NCBI GenBank assembly: GCA_905250075.1
Contig: CAJNOP010000027.1
Coordinates: forward strand, 632,032-696,031
Length of the DNA: 64,000 nt
Source of the DNA: Rotaria sp. Silwood1
Taxonomy: Eukaryota > Rotifera > Eurotatoria > Philodinida > Philodinidae
Reading direction: 5' to 3'
Both the position numbers and the translations under genes were made by a program. Shown here one piece after another: positions 44,532 to 56,675 of this stretch (position 1 is the stretch's first letter; every line of letters begins with the position of its first letter). The notes beneath the pieces are model-generated. The model was not told the origin of the DNA. It saw only the letters and a list, made by a program, of their open reading frames with translations, and ran no database searches.

Positions 44532-47500
44532 CCTGTATACAAGACATCGATATCTTTACTAAAATTAAGTTTATTATATGAGTACCATATGTTTGATAGT
44601 GAAAAGTAAGTGAAATCATTCTTCTAATTCTTTTTTACTTGAAGTACCGATAAATGAGCTGACATTTCCACATACATACTAACTATGGAATGAAGGTGTG
44701 CCAAAAATATCCTATGAATCTATACTTGCATCTTTGAGAAAGAGCTCACGTTGCTTTTTAATAATCAATTTGTATGTCAAGAAAAGTCATCTTTTTGATA
44801 AGAAACACGAATTTATCTTCAAACTCTGGAATCTGAATCAGTATCGAATACTTGAGTATTGATAGAAATTTGAGTTGGATCAAGACATATTTAGTGAAGA
44901 TATCGAATATATTAAAACAGTAATACAGCAACACTAATAATTATAATACCTTGTAAGATGTTTAATAGCTCATTCAGATCTACGCTGTGTGCAAATATTG
45001 GATCAAAAAAACGATTGAACACCTGGAGAAGTTCTCACGAGAGTCAAATATTTCCATCACGAATCATTCCTGTCAGTTTTTAGTAGAACATCATTATGCA
45101 TCGAGCAAACACAAACACTCATTAATAAGCTTTGTCAGTATAACATGAGTCTCTTCGATCTGTCAAAACATCACACAGACTGTAGATATTCGTCGTCAAC
45201 ACATTTGATTGAAACTAAGTAGATAAGAGAACACTGCTTAACTGCCAACAAACAATATCTAATAGTAAAAACAACCCTCTTGTTCCATCTATCACATTTC
45301 ATTTTCATAGTCACTCATAACTAGCATCCTCTGATCGTCTTCTAAAGTCTCTAATTAGTTTCATCGAAGATCATTAAGTACCAAATATCTATTTTAAAGA
45401 CAAAAGCATTATATTCGATCCACCTACTACTTCCAATTCTGTTCAATCACTGGAATCTCACAAAGTGACATAAATATTAGACTATTTAATAACTATATTG
45501 ATAATTTATGTTTTTCTGAAATAAATACGAATTTGAATGCAAATCAAACTATGTCACACTCATTGTGTGATCATAAAATTAATAATGTACATGTAGATCT
45601 TTCTGAACAAGAAATACAAATGTTTAGTGCTTCTGTTGAAAACATAATTACATCCGATTCCTTTTATTAGGACTAAATTCATTCATGCATTCGTGGCAAT
45701 TACAGCAAAAATTAAGTATTTTTCAATATAGGAAGACATTATCGCTTTTCTCTTCATCAACATCATCGTGTGACCATCATGATAAATAGGAACAATCGTA
45801 TATATAGTATTCTCTACAAAGATGTTGCTTGTAACAATATTATTTTCCTTTGGAAAAAATGCAGTAAATTTCCTACATTTATCTTATTCTTATAGTATTT
45901 GTTTTTATTATATGAAACTTTTGTCCACTACTAAAAAAATGAATCAACTAATCTTTTACTTTTTTTCTCAGTGCCCGATTAAGTTAATGATTGAAATTCA
46001 ATTTCACAAATTGTAAAATAGTGATATCAAATACTTTTTTCTCAACATTTTTTCCTCATCCACAACTTTCTCAAAACGAGTTATCACAATTTGTTGATTA
46101 AACTGTTCATAACAAACTAATAATTTTGTAAACATTTTATAAAAATTTATGAACACTTCATATATTAACTAAATACTAGTATTTGTTTTGAGTATCAGTA
46201 TCATAAAGGAGTGCAACTACACTTCCATCGTTCGTATGATTGAGATGAATTAATATAACAGCTACGGTGTATAACCTTAGAAACTGAAGTAAAATCCCCA
46301 TGTCATTTAATCATCAATAATATATGCCTCAGTCTTCCAGAAAACTGAATTTAATAATACAAAAATTTCTATAATAACGATAGTGAATCAATATGATAGC
46401 TGACGCATTGTTTTTCTCTATACATAATTGTTGAAATCTATTTCAATATGGGTTTTGATCTAACAATATTATATAAAATATAGTGGCTGCATCTATTCGA
46501 GTAACACACTTATTAATTCTGATGGATATATTATATCAATTATATAATGAGTAAACTAATCATTGCAGTATAAAATTCACAAGTTTCTAACATTTTAAAC
46601 TTAAGTGACTTAGAATTTTTTCGATGAACCAGAGTCGATTTCATATAAATACAAAAGCCTATTCCGATAAGTCACAACTACTGTATTGTGCCAAAAAAAA
46701 TCAATGTCTCTCACACAATTTATTCAATCATAAGAGTTCATGAAACGAATATAAAGTATAGATTTTCTAATACATGACTTCACGCATATATTGAATTAAA
46801 ATAAAATCTTGCATCTAAAAAAGTGAAAAAAATTCTTTCGATCAATTTAGTTAAATACAAACTATAAAAAGGCTCTCAAGCTATTTTCATCAACATATCA
46901 GATAAAAGTTGGGTTCTTGAGCTAGAATTAAAAAGAACTTGTGTCTTTTTACTTTGATCATTCAGTTTTACCTAGCCTGATCATATAATTTATCTATAAG
47001 GAAAGAAAAAAAACTCATGATTTCAATTGATAAAAAAGGCATAGTTTGGTTTGTAAACAACCATTTACAACAGCAATAAATCCTGTGAGTCACCTGAGAG
47101 AAAATTCTTGCATATTGAGAAATGTTATGCCAAAGTACTTGGAACAGACGAGGATAATTCTTATGTTGTTTTCTAAGAGTGAAATTATTAGATGCTGTCA
47201 TGTTTCCTAGTAAAGAGCATAAACTAGAAGATTTGATCCAGAAAAAATCAATCTTTTTCTTTTTGAATTAATCTTGTTTATTGATGAATAGATGAAACTA
47301 AAACAAAAAGCTTGTTAGTGCAGCCACTTTGGGGCTGAAATGTGGAACTCACATATCTCCTTTGGTTTCATTATACTAATCACAAAATACCCAATATTTA
47401 AAATCTCCAAAAGATAATAGTTCTTTTCTAAAGATAATCGATTATTAGAAAATGCTATGTTTTTATCTCTCAATTTCGAACAGACTTTTTTTTTCACGAA

Positions 47501-47712
47501 GTTGCCAAGGTCTGTAATGGGGGGTACGTCTGTAATGTTCTCTTTCCCGCTGCTATGTATATATAATGGGGTGGGGGGAGGGGGAGAGGGAGGAAGCCGC
47601 CAAACCTCGAGCTGAAAACTTACACTCACTATTTTCTTCGAAAACATACGTGAGTTCCACAAAATGAGACTACAATACAAGTATTAGTCAGTTCCAAGAG
47701 ACTAGAAATCCA
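44532..47712. other. Intergenic region with GC-rich patch at right end
   Basis: Mostly AT-rich with no intact gene. A possible gene remnant lies at 45140-45672 (separate entry). Composition changes near 47510-47610, where a G-rich purine tract (GGGGTGGGGGGAGGGGGAG) stands next to the partial gene at 47713. Confidence 0.45.
45140..45672 (+). pseudogene. Weak coding-like remnant
   Basis: On the plus strand there are coding-like pieces of Ser/Thr/Asn-rich sequence interrupted by stops and apparent frame shifts. An open run of about 89 codons ends with TAG at about 45670 and includes DLSEQEIQMFSAS. A shorter piece, MSLFDLSKHHTDC, starts near 45145. No family was recognised. It may be a dead gene or chance. 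Confidence 0.22.
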
Positions 47713-47970
47713 TCATTGTTGGACTGCGTGCATCGCCAAGCCAATAAGAACCATGGCAAATACCATCATAGTGTTTGCGGGTTGCTGGTTGCCACCGGAT
47801 CCATTCCCTTCACTTTTTTTCTTAGCTTTGCCATTACATTCTGGATGAAGCTGGTTCACAGCCGTAATGGTCTGACCATCCGCGCTGAGCGTAAGTATCA
47901 ACTTTTTACCACTCATATCTATATTAAGGAGGTTGCTGGTCGGATATGAGACATTAGCTATCCAGTTGGT
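47713..47970 (-). CDS. C-terminal part of an unknown membrane/GPI-anchored protein
   Basis: The open frame runs from the scaffold gap to a TGA stop, giving about 85 residues. It begins TNWIANVSYP, continues with a beta-like segment (KKLILTLSADGQTIT) and a single Cys, then has a Lys/Gly/Asn/Gln-rich hydrophilic linker, and ends in a hydrophobic tail (TMMVFAMVLIGLAMHAV) with two final Gln. A hydrophobic tail right at the C-terminus after a small-residue linker suggests a GPI-anchor signal. Codon use is more balanced (more G/C in third positions) than in the other genes of the window. The 5' part is lost in the gap. I do not recognise the family. Confidence 0.5.
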   Translation of the reverse strand, partial: TNWIANVSYPTSNLLNIDMSGKKLILTLSADGQTITAVNQLHPECNGKAKKKSEGNGSGGNQQPANTMMVFAMVLIGLAMHAVQQ

Positions 47971-48070
47971 NNNNNNNNNNNNNNNNNNNNNNNNNNNNNN
48001 NNNNNNNNNNNNNNNNNNNNNNNNNNNNNNNNNNNNNNNNNNNNNNNNNNNNNNNNNNNNNNNNNNNNNN
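47971..48070. other. Scaffold gap of 100 N
   Basis: Exactly 100 N, the conventional size for a join of unknown length. Sequence on the two sides need not be adjacent in the genome, and any frame read through it is meaningless. Confidence 0.99.
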
Positions 48071-51000
48071 CGCAGAGAACTAAATGACTTATTCAAATTC
48101 TCATTTATCGACAATGGTCTCTTTGAGAATTAGAAGAATCAGCTGCTAATTTATTTTAATCATTGATTGATGTTGAATCCTTTATGTTTATTATTATAAT
48201 TGTCCGTGAACACATACTCATCTCATACTTTTTACATGAGTAAGGTGCGAAAAATGAGCAGTCTAGATATCAATCTCTGTTTCATTTCTCTTCTCTCAAT
48301 AACAAGTCATTATCATCATCATTTTCTTCGTTTTTGTTTTGTTTTTTCTTCATCAGTAAATGACTTTTTTTTTTTACACATATTTTGATTTGTTCTCACT
48401 TTTTGCATATTCGTTTTCTCGTAATTATCAACATATGCATCGGTTGGATACCGTTTCATGTATATACGTTCTGTAAAACACAAACACGATAATGATGGAC
48501 AAGAGAAGAAACAGAAGAAGAGCAGAAGAAGAATGTCCACGAAATATGTTCGTGAGAACGCGTCCGGTTGAAACTCAATGTAACTCGAGTCGTGGTATTG
48601 CACCGATGAAAAAGAGAAAAAAGCTAATTTTGTGCGGTACAAACGTTTCAATTAAAGAGTACAAAAGACCGTACAGTCAAAAAGTGTGTCATTGGACTTT
48701 GATCTTGTGATCAGTCGGCATCATATTGATTCGATCACTTTTTTTAAAAATTTTCTGAATCTGTTATTAGGTAAAATAAAACAAAACATTAAAATTAATT
48801 TTTAATCATTTATTATAATCCCGTTAATATATCAGACTTTTATACCATTTAGACGTTATATAAAACAAAATCGTATCTGTGCTTATTATTAGAACCTACA
48901 TATTTTATTCATAAGTTTAATATAATATATTTATTAATACAAAAGAATATACAAAATCAAAATTCTTTTAATGAATGACTAAACTTCATGATTTTATATA
49001 TAATAATATCGAAAACATGATAATATGTAACTCAAGAATAAATATAAAAATCTTCTTGTTTTCTAGTCAATAATTTCATCTATTTTAAATCTTCTTTAGA
49101 AAAATAAAGAAAATAAATATTTCAATATCATTTTCATCTTCATTGTATATATAATTAAGTAATACATAAACGATGTTCTTGTGATAAAAAATAGTTTATG
49201 CAAGTCTTGTTTTTTTTTTTTTTTAGTTCTTTTCAAAAATAATTATTTTATTAGTCATTGATATTTTAATTTAATTTGATAGCTAAATATGACATCAATA
49301 TAAAAATCACTGTTTGCCATCAGAATTTTTTTTTAAAGTTGAACGATATATACAATCGATAAGAGATAAATTTTGATGAAATGAAGTCAAAAAAAAGGAT
49401 TTTTGTATTTGTTGAATTGAAATCGATCATGTTAAATATGTTTATTAATTGAAGTACAAACGGTATTTTCATCTTTCACACTTGTTATTTGCTCAATTAT
49501 GCAAGCGATTGAGTTTTATTCATTCTCACTTGAAGATTTTTATACCTATGATGTGTCAAATCAATATTGTATGAGTATCGATAGAGTTGATTAGTCTTTT
49601 TAAAAGCTGTTAAAATGGTTGGATAAGTCAATGAAAGAAACAAAAAATAAACGAAATAGAGAGAGAGAGAGAACGAAAGAAGACAAGAGAAAAAGCCTTC
49701 AAAAGATGAAACAAAATTGTTGTAAAACGGTGTGAAATTTTATCACTCTTATTTGATTCAAGTGATCAACATCTCATTCTTGAAAATGAAAAAAAAGAGA
49801 ATAAGTTTAAAAGATTGCTTCATCAATCTAGCAGCAGTAGTAACAAATAAAAAGACGACAACGAAGAAGAATAAAAAAGAAAAAAGTTAAAAAAAGAGTT
49901 TTATGATTGTCTATGAAATATAGGTAATTTGTAAATTTCAAAGAGATCAAGATAGAAATATTACATCGATGAAACGTGCTTATATCTAAAGGAATAACAA
50001 AACTATCATTTCCGAAGTGATATGTGCGCGTGTATGATTAATTTGATTTACTTCTTGGCGGCAAACGTGCGTGCGAGATTAATAAGGCAAATAAATAAAA
50101 AATAAAATAAAATAGACAAAAAAATTATATATGTGTGAATCCTCCGATTTATTTTCGTCACGGATCGACACTCACCGCGTTCGTTTGATCGAGAAAAAAC
50201 ATGCTAATTGTTATGTTGAGATTATCCGAAAATAAAAAATAAAAAAAATTTCTTGGCACTAGTAAAGTTAAAATCATCAACTCTCACTCATATACTTCAA
50301 CGAAGTGGTCTCTCACTGTTATCAATAATATCATTACTTTCAGATTAGCTTTCACGCATGCTTTAAACTTAAGAAAAAAAAAAGGACACTTGCCGCTGCT
50401 TGTCACTAATTCGATGTGTACATATGCATATACTTGATCTCTCCTTCTTCTTTTTTTTTTGTTCGTTTCTCCATTTTTCTTTTTTTTCTTTATCGATAGA
50501 TAGGTTTCGATTGGATAATAATTTTCATTGGTTGCTACTGCTCTACCGATTGGTTTTTTTTTTCTTTTTAGAACAAACCGGGAGCGAGCTCGACTACTCA
50601 TATTCATCATGAGATACCTTTATATATTTACTGTATGAAGAGAGAGAAGAGAATAAGAAAAAAAACCCATTATCATGATTTTCGAAGGTAATTTTTGTAA
50701 TCTTTGATATCCAAATAGGATAGAAACAAACACTCGTTTTTTTTCTTTCTTCATACATCAACCACAAATCTTTTCTTCTAACTGAAAACATACTCGGTAG
50801 GTTTATATATATATAAACAGAGATATGACATCAACAAGTCGAAGCAAATAGCATCTCAGTTATAAAAAAAAAATACACGATACTTGCGATGAGAGCCCTA
50901 ATTGTGTCTCCATTTATGACCTACTCTCTCAATAGGTTGTCCCAGAAAATTTTATGATCATTTCAGAAGCAACGAAATTTTTCATTTATTTAATATCAGA

Positions 51001-51075
51001 AAACAATAAGTAATTTTAATTCATTTTTCTTTTTCTTTTTATATATATAGATACGAATTTTGTTTTTTTGTTTGC
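48071..51075. other. Intergenic region upstream of the odd-skipped gene
   Basis: No gene is seen. Short open frames overlap on both strands and come from poly-A/poly-T rich DNA. Near the right end TATATATATAAA (about 50805-50816) followed some 40 nt later by an initiator-like CTCAGTT (about 50855) could be the core promoter of the gene starting at 51076. Confidence 0.35.
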
Positions 51076-52750
51076 ATGTCGCCTGTATTCATTGCAAATC
51101 CGAATAAAATGTGTCCTTCATTAGATTCTTCATCTATGCCGGCCATCTCATTGAATAATACACAAATTCGAACTTTAATTAATATTTATCCACCTACACC
51201 AACTTTAATGCCATCTGTAATTGCACAAAATCTTCCAATGAATCCAATAGATTTACGTAAATATACTTCATCAATGGTTTCTACTCAAGCTTTATACCAA
51301 TTTTATTTTCCTCATTTATTTTCTCTTCAAAATCAACAACAAACACATGAAATAAATGATCGTGGAATAAAACGATCGAATACTTCAGATGGTAAGTGTT
51401 TTGTTTATTTACTTTTTTCGTTTTTTTTTGATTTGTTCATCTTTTTTTTTTTTTTTTGTAAAATTTCATTTAAAGAAATATCATCATTACAAAAACGAAT
51501 ATCAAATATACCACAAAAACGTTTTGATTTTGCTAAATTAGCTGATGAAGCTATTAAAGATAAAGAAGAAATATCTAATTCTTCAACACCATTGGATGTC
51601 AGTAGTAACAAAATAGACTTATCCGTATCATCCACAACATCTTCTCAACCAGCACCAGCTGCTATCACTAGTGGTGTTTCATTACTTACCTCTAATACTA
51701 CTCTGTAAGTATTGTATATATATATATCTTTGTTTATTTGTTTGTTTGGACTTCTGGGGCAAAGATTAGTTGAGTTGTTGTCATCATGATGATCATCATC
51801 ACACTAGTGTGCGAGAGAAAGAAGAGGAGGAGAAGAAGATGATGATGATGGTTATCGGATAATTGAGACTATCGAGATAAGATGAGGACCAAATGACTGA
51901 CGCCTGTATTCACTTTCTCTTGATAATTAGAAGAAAATAGACAAAGAAAACAAATAAAACATTTTTTTTTAATAGATTTCTTCGCGAAAAAAAAAGAAAT
52001 CAAGTAGATATTTCAAGAATTTTGTAGTTCTTAAGTGTTTAATTTTCTGTCTATCATTATCCTTCACATTGATTTCTATCTATGTAAAATAAATAAATAA
52101 AATCTAAAGATTTACACATATACACATACACAAACATACACAAAAAGAAAATTAATTAATATTTAGTAAATCTTCTCATTCTTCAACTCATTCGGCATTT
52201 CATCCAGTACTTATTACAAATAAAAATACTTTAAATAAATTATCACGTCGTTCATATTCATCCAATAATACTAATAAACATAACAGTATTAATGGTATTA
52301 AACGGTAAATTATTTTTTTTTTTTTGTGCTACATATTATTTCTAAAATAATTATAATTGTAGAAAAAAACGAGCTAAAGAACATATATGTCAATATTGTA
52401 ATCGTCATTTTACAAAATCATATAATTTATTAATTCATGTTCGAACACATACAGATGAACGACCATATATATGTGACTTATGTTTTAAAGCATTTCGTCG
52501 ACAAGATCATTTGAGAGATCATAAGTAAGTTTTGTTTAATGATAAATCTTTATTTTTTTCTTTTTTTTTGTTTTATAGATATACTCATTCGAAAGGTAAA
52601 TAAATAAAGAATAGAATAAAAATTTTCAATTTTTATTTCATAGAAAAACCATTCAAATGTCATGATTGTGGTAAAGGTTTTTGTCAGTCACGTACACTTG
52701 CTATGCATAAAGCAACTCATCAACAACCGCCAATTCATCATGGCCGGTGA
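51076..52750 (+). CDS. OSR: Odd-skipped-related C2H2 zinc-finger transcription factor
   Basis: A nuclear DNA-binding factor of the odd-skipped/OSR family, which patterns gut, excretory and segmental tissues in animals. Exons: 51076-51391, 51476-51704, 52167-52304, 52363-52524, 52579-52595, 52644-52750. They join in frame to 322 residues. A Pro/Ser/Thr-rich N-terminal part includes the family's RFDFAKLA block (residues 121-128). Three C2H2 fingers follow: C237/C240/H253/H257, C265/C268/H281/H285 and C293/C296/H309/H313, with linkers HTDERPY and [27 protein letters not shown] and [11 protein letters not shown] are diagnostic for OSR. The protein ends soon after finger 3. Introns interrupt the zinc-finger region twice, leaving a 17-nt exon that encodes the end of finger 2 and the linker. 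The 462-bp third-exon intron contains only simple sequence. Vertebrate OSR has three to five fingers, so three is normal. Confidence 0.95.
52579..52595 (+). other. 17-nt micro-exon of OSR
   Basis: It lies between acceptor TTTATAG and donor GTAAAT. It supplies K-Y-T-H-S-K/E of the finger 2 to finger 3 linker, including the last zinc-binding His of finger 2. Without it the frame is lost, and the encoded residues match the family exactly. Confidence 0.88.
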
Positions 52751-52856
52751 ACATTTTTTTTGTTTTTTCTTTTTGTGTTTGTATTTGTCTTTTTGCATCT
52801 ATCTTCTTCTTTTTTTCTATGTTCTGTAATTAAATAAGGAAAAATATTCATGTTTT

Positions 52857-52862
52857 AATAAA
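52857..52862 (+). terminator. Poly(A) signal AATAAA for OSR
   Basis: AATAAA 107 nt after the OSR stop codon, the first good hexamer downstream. Confidence 0.5.
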
Positions 52863-54003
52863 CGATACAAAATAGAATCTTCCTATTCTGTTGGTTAAAA
52901 ATGTAAAGACGTATACGCAGTGCTAGAAATTTCTTTTATTCTATTTCTATGATGATACTTTTATTACATACATCTGATACCTGTCTTTATGATAGAAGCT
53001 GAAGGTCATTTAATCAACAACATACGATTGGAGAAAAACACAGACCACTCTTTTTTTCTTTTCGTTTTTTTTCTATCTACGATAGAAAGAAGGTGCCTAT
53101 CAGCCTTTTGTATTTCATGTTCTTTTTAGTCGTCTTTTACAATTTGGTGATTAGCTTCTAGTTTATTAACTAAATACTAGAAAAAAAAGTACAGTTTCTT
53201 AATATTTCACGAAAAAAAACAGAAAAATGTAATATGTATAATATTAAAGTTGTTGTGAATACAAATGAAACTATTAGATTCGGTAAAGCTAATAATGTAA
53301 TATCAGTGTTGCCATCTTGAGAATGTCAATATAGGTGTTAATTTTCTCTGTACCCATTAACACCCAAAACAGATGAAGAAACACTTTCTATTCGATCTTC
53401 CGTGTATATTGAATCTGATTTTGTAATTGGTTTTAATACTACTATGAAAGAATATAGATCGCGGAAAAAAATATTTTGAAAATGATTAATTTAAGAGTTG
53501 TATTGAGGTGTTTTTTATTAATAATTAATCGTTTAAGAAATTTATTACTTCTTCTACTTAGAAAGTTTACTTTGCATTGCCTATGTTTATTTCATAAAAA
53601 ATTTTCGAAAAAATAAATAATTCTTGTTCGTCTTTTCTCTACTAGTCAATGCACCATCAACGTTGTCGAAGTGTACTTTCCCTATTGATGACTGAGATCA
53701 ATCGTTTTTGGTCTCAGAATTATTTTACTCATATCTACTCGTTCTCAATGTCAATTGTCATGAGCTATCGCTGTATATAGGATTGTCTTTGAACAATATA
53801 ACAAAAAGAAAAGAAGATGATTTCATTTGTTTGTCACACTTACTATTATGTATGACTACTATCCCATCTGTTGAATAAGTTATGATGACATCTAATAGAA
53901 ATAGATAAACATCTTTAAAATTATTAAGCTGGTTATTATTTGTCACAAATAAAGTATAAATAGACGAAAGAAAAGAATCGAATAATTTTCGATATTTACA
54001 ATC
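52863..54003. other. Intergenic between OSR and the GTPase gene
   Basis: No gene is seen on either strand. AT-rich sequence with a few CT-rich runs. Confidence 0.5.
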
Positions 54004-55162
54004 ATGTCTCCTTATTTTGATAATGCAGATTCAGTTACGTTAGTATAATTTTGTTTTTTTCTTTTTGCTTATTCTATATATTTAATGTAAATTTCGTATT
54101 GATAGGTTTCGAAAACGTGAAAAACTTGTTGCTCTATTAGGTCGAACTGATACTGGAAAAACAAGTACATTTAATTTAATGACAGGTCTATCTCAACCAA
54201 TTGGTAATCGAATATCAAGTACAACACATCAATGTTATTCTTATTCAAATTTTATTGATACACCTGGTTTTGGTGATACACGTGGTGGTGAATCATCTCA
54301 TCTTTCTTTAATAGATTTTTTTATTTCACTTTCATCTGGTATTGATATTCTTCTATATTTTGTTCGATATGGAGCAATGAATTCAACTGATCTTGATTTA
54401 TTTGTTGATATATATAAACGTATATTATCCAATGAAGCTTATTCAAATTCTTGTCTTGTTATAACTGATTATTCATTACCAAATCTAGAACAAGTAAATA
54501 TTAATGAACATGAAGAAAGAAAATATCTTCTTAAACAATTACATGATAATGATAAATATTCATATATATTAGATAAATTTGATCATCGTGTTATATTTAT
54601 TGATATATCTCCATATAATTATAAACGACGAGAAATATCAAGAGAAATAATTGATAAATTTCTTCATTCATTTCAACCAATAAAACGTTTTAATTGTCAA
54701 AATCTTCAAGATGCATATCGTCTTCTTCGACGTACACAAGAAATGGAAACACTTTGTTTAGATTTAAAAACTCAAATTGATCAATTAACAACACAAAATC
54801 AACATTTAACACATTTATATGAACAACAAATACGACATTGTAAAGATTTAGAAGAATCATATCAACGTTCAACAAAACAATTAGAACAAATACATGAACA
54901 AACTTTATTAACTATTGAAAATAATCATCTAATAACAATTGAAGAAATGAAACGACAAGAATTTCGTATACGTGATGAAGTTAAACAAGTACGACATCAA
55001 CTCGAAGAAATTGAACGTGAAATGGACAGAAGTATAACATTTAATGTTTTTTCTTATATTCCACTTATTCATATTGTAACAAATATTATTGAATTAAATA
55101 CTAAACGACGTATTACACAACGTATTCGAAAAACATTACATTCGAAAAAGAAAGGATTGTAA
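54004..55162 (+). CDS. AIG1/GIMAP-like P-loop GTPase with coiled coil
   Basis: A GTP-binding protein of the TRAFAC class, closest in layout to the AIG1 (IAN/GIMAP) family, whose members often sit on organelle membranes and oligomerise. Exons 54004-54038 and 54106-55162 join to 363 residues. G1 is GRTDTGKT (24-31), followed by a Thr pair (51-52) as G2 and DTPGFGDT (63-70) as G3. The expected G4 (T/NKxD) is not clear; VITDY near 130-134 is at the right place. A long Gln/Glu/Lys-rich coiled coil covers about 200-315. A short hydrophobic segment (FSYIPLIHIVTNII, about 324-337) near the basic C-terminus could bind a membrane. The first exon carries only 11 residues and a split codon; it is supported by a good donor/acceptor pair and completes the P-loop reading frame upstream of the internal Met. 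Function in this organism is unknown. Confidence 0.85.
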
Positions 55163-55222
55163 ATAAAATATAAAAGAAAAAGGCAGAGAAGTGATGGATT
55201 TAATTTGTATTTTCATGTTGAA

Positions 55223-55228
55223 AATAAA
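55223..55228 (+). terminator. Poly(A) signal AATAAA for the GTPase gene
   Basis: AATAAA about 60 nt after the stop. Another AATAAA overlaps the stop codon itself (55162-55167). Confidence 0.5.
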
Positions 55229-56675
55229 TAAATTATTATTTTGTTTTTTTTGTGTATAGAGAATATTTTTATAGTAATTTATATGACTAAGAAAGATAAT
55301 CAAAATCTATAAGATACATTCATGCAAATTTTCTCTCAATTTAACCTAAAAGTTGGTTTACAGATGGGAAAATATAAATGATAATCAAAGTTTTTAATAA
55401 GAACTTTTCAACGATTTCAAATATATCACAAGTAAAACCAATCAGGTGTACATTTAGCTAATAGTAGCTATATAAAAAAAAACAACCTATGTCGTTGTGT
55501 TCTGTTGTCTTCTTCGAGTTTTTACATGGTGAAAATAAGGTCTATATCTTGTCATAGAATAAACGAATGTGTATTATAACTCAAGAACATTGAACATATT
55601 CAAGTCATTAATTGGAAGACTTTTCTCGTGAGATATTCGAATTTCAAAGTATTTACAATGAATGTTATAAGGCAATAATTTTTAAATCTTTGAAAGATCT
55701 CAAAATAACATTTATACTGGCTTTAGTACATAAGAAAGACTCTCAGGATAGTAGGAAAACTTCATTCCATATCGACCAAAAGAAAAGAGCAAAGATTTCA
55801 CCATAAAATGTTACAGTAATTATTAGTTTTCCACATGGCATCTATCAACAATCAGAGTTTTATTAGGTGATACAGTAACATTTTCACATTCCCTTGGTTT
55901 CCACACTTACAAAATGTGCTCGGTAATATCTGAAAGATTGCTACAAGATTGTCTGTTTCAAACTTACTTTGTAGAGGACTCTCTCTCGTTCTTTCTTTGT
56001 ATGCAAAAACCTATTGATCGAAAGTGTTCAATAAGAGCAAATACTGCTGCGAAAGACATATATTAGCTGATTAAGAATCCAAGAAATTTCAAAACATAAT
56101 GTAGTCAAACAAAAAGAAAGTATGCCTACGCTAAATTAACGATTGTGTCGTTCGTCTTTGGATTTGTTAATGCAACTGCTTCCTTCTAAGGTATATTTTT
56201 AGATCTTTCAGAGATTTGTTTACAAATCTTCAAGTCTCACAAGAATTTCACACTTAGATTTTGAAAGAACTTGAAATTCTAATTCTAACGCGGTATTCTA
56301 AAATTCTTATTGGCTCTTTTAATCAGTTGAAAAATGTTTTTGAATATTTAAAAACAATCTTTTAGTTTTAATGGAAATAACGAAGGTATAAGGAAATTAA
56401 TTATGTTTGACCCATGAATTTTTCTATGAACGAGTCGTACAGAAATTATCCAGGGTAGGAAACAAGAAGAATGAATTAACTTATTAGAATTTAGGTATGG
56501 GATTTTCTATAATAGTCTAAGTCAAATTGACATAAGCAATTGAATGATTATTTCATTTCGAATACTTCTATTTTATTTTCATCTTCTTGTAAATGTTTTA
56601 AATTATTATATATTTACTTGATCATGAGTAAAGATACAATTCATGTCAAAATATGTCTTTTACTATTGACTCTAG
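55229..56675. other. Intergenic, no gene seen
   Basis: AT-rich with short frames only. The open frame at 55612-55806 has no recognisable relative and no supporting signals. Confidence 0.4.

Noticed and set aside
47315-47680. Minus-strand 121-codon frame with a proline run
   Set aside because: Driven by a G-rich simple-sequence tract. No conserved features and a different composition before and after the tract.
47713-48114. Open frame reading through the 100-N gap
   Set aside because: The gap length is arbitrary and not a multiple of three, and the apparent start on the right side is a TTG. Only the part left of the gap is kept.
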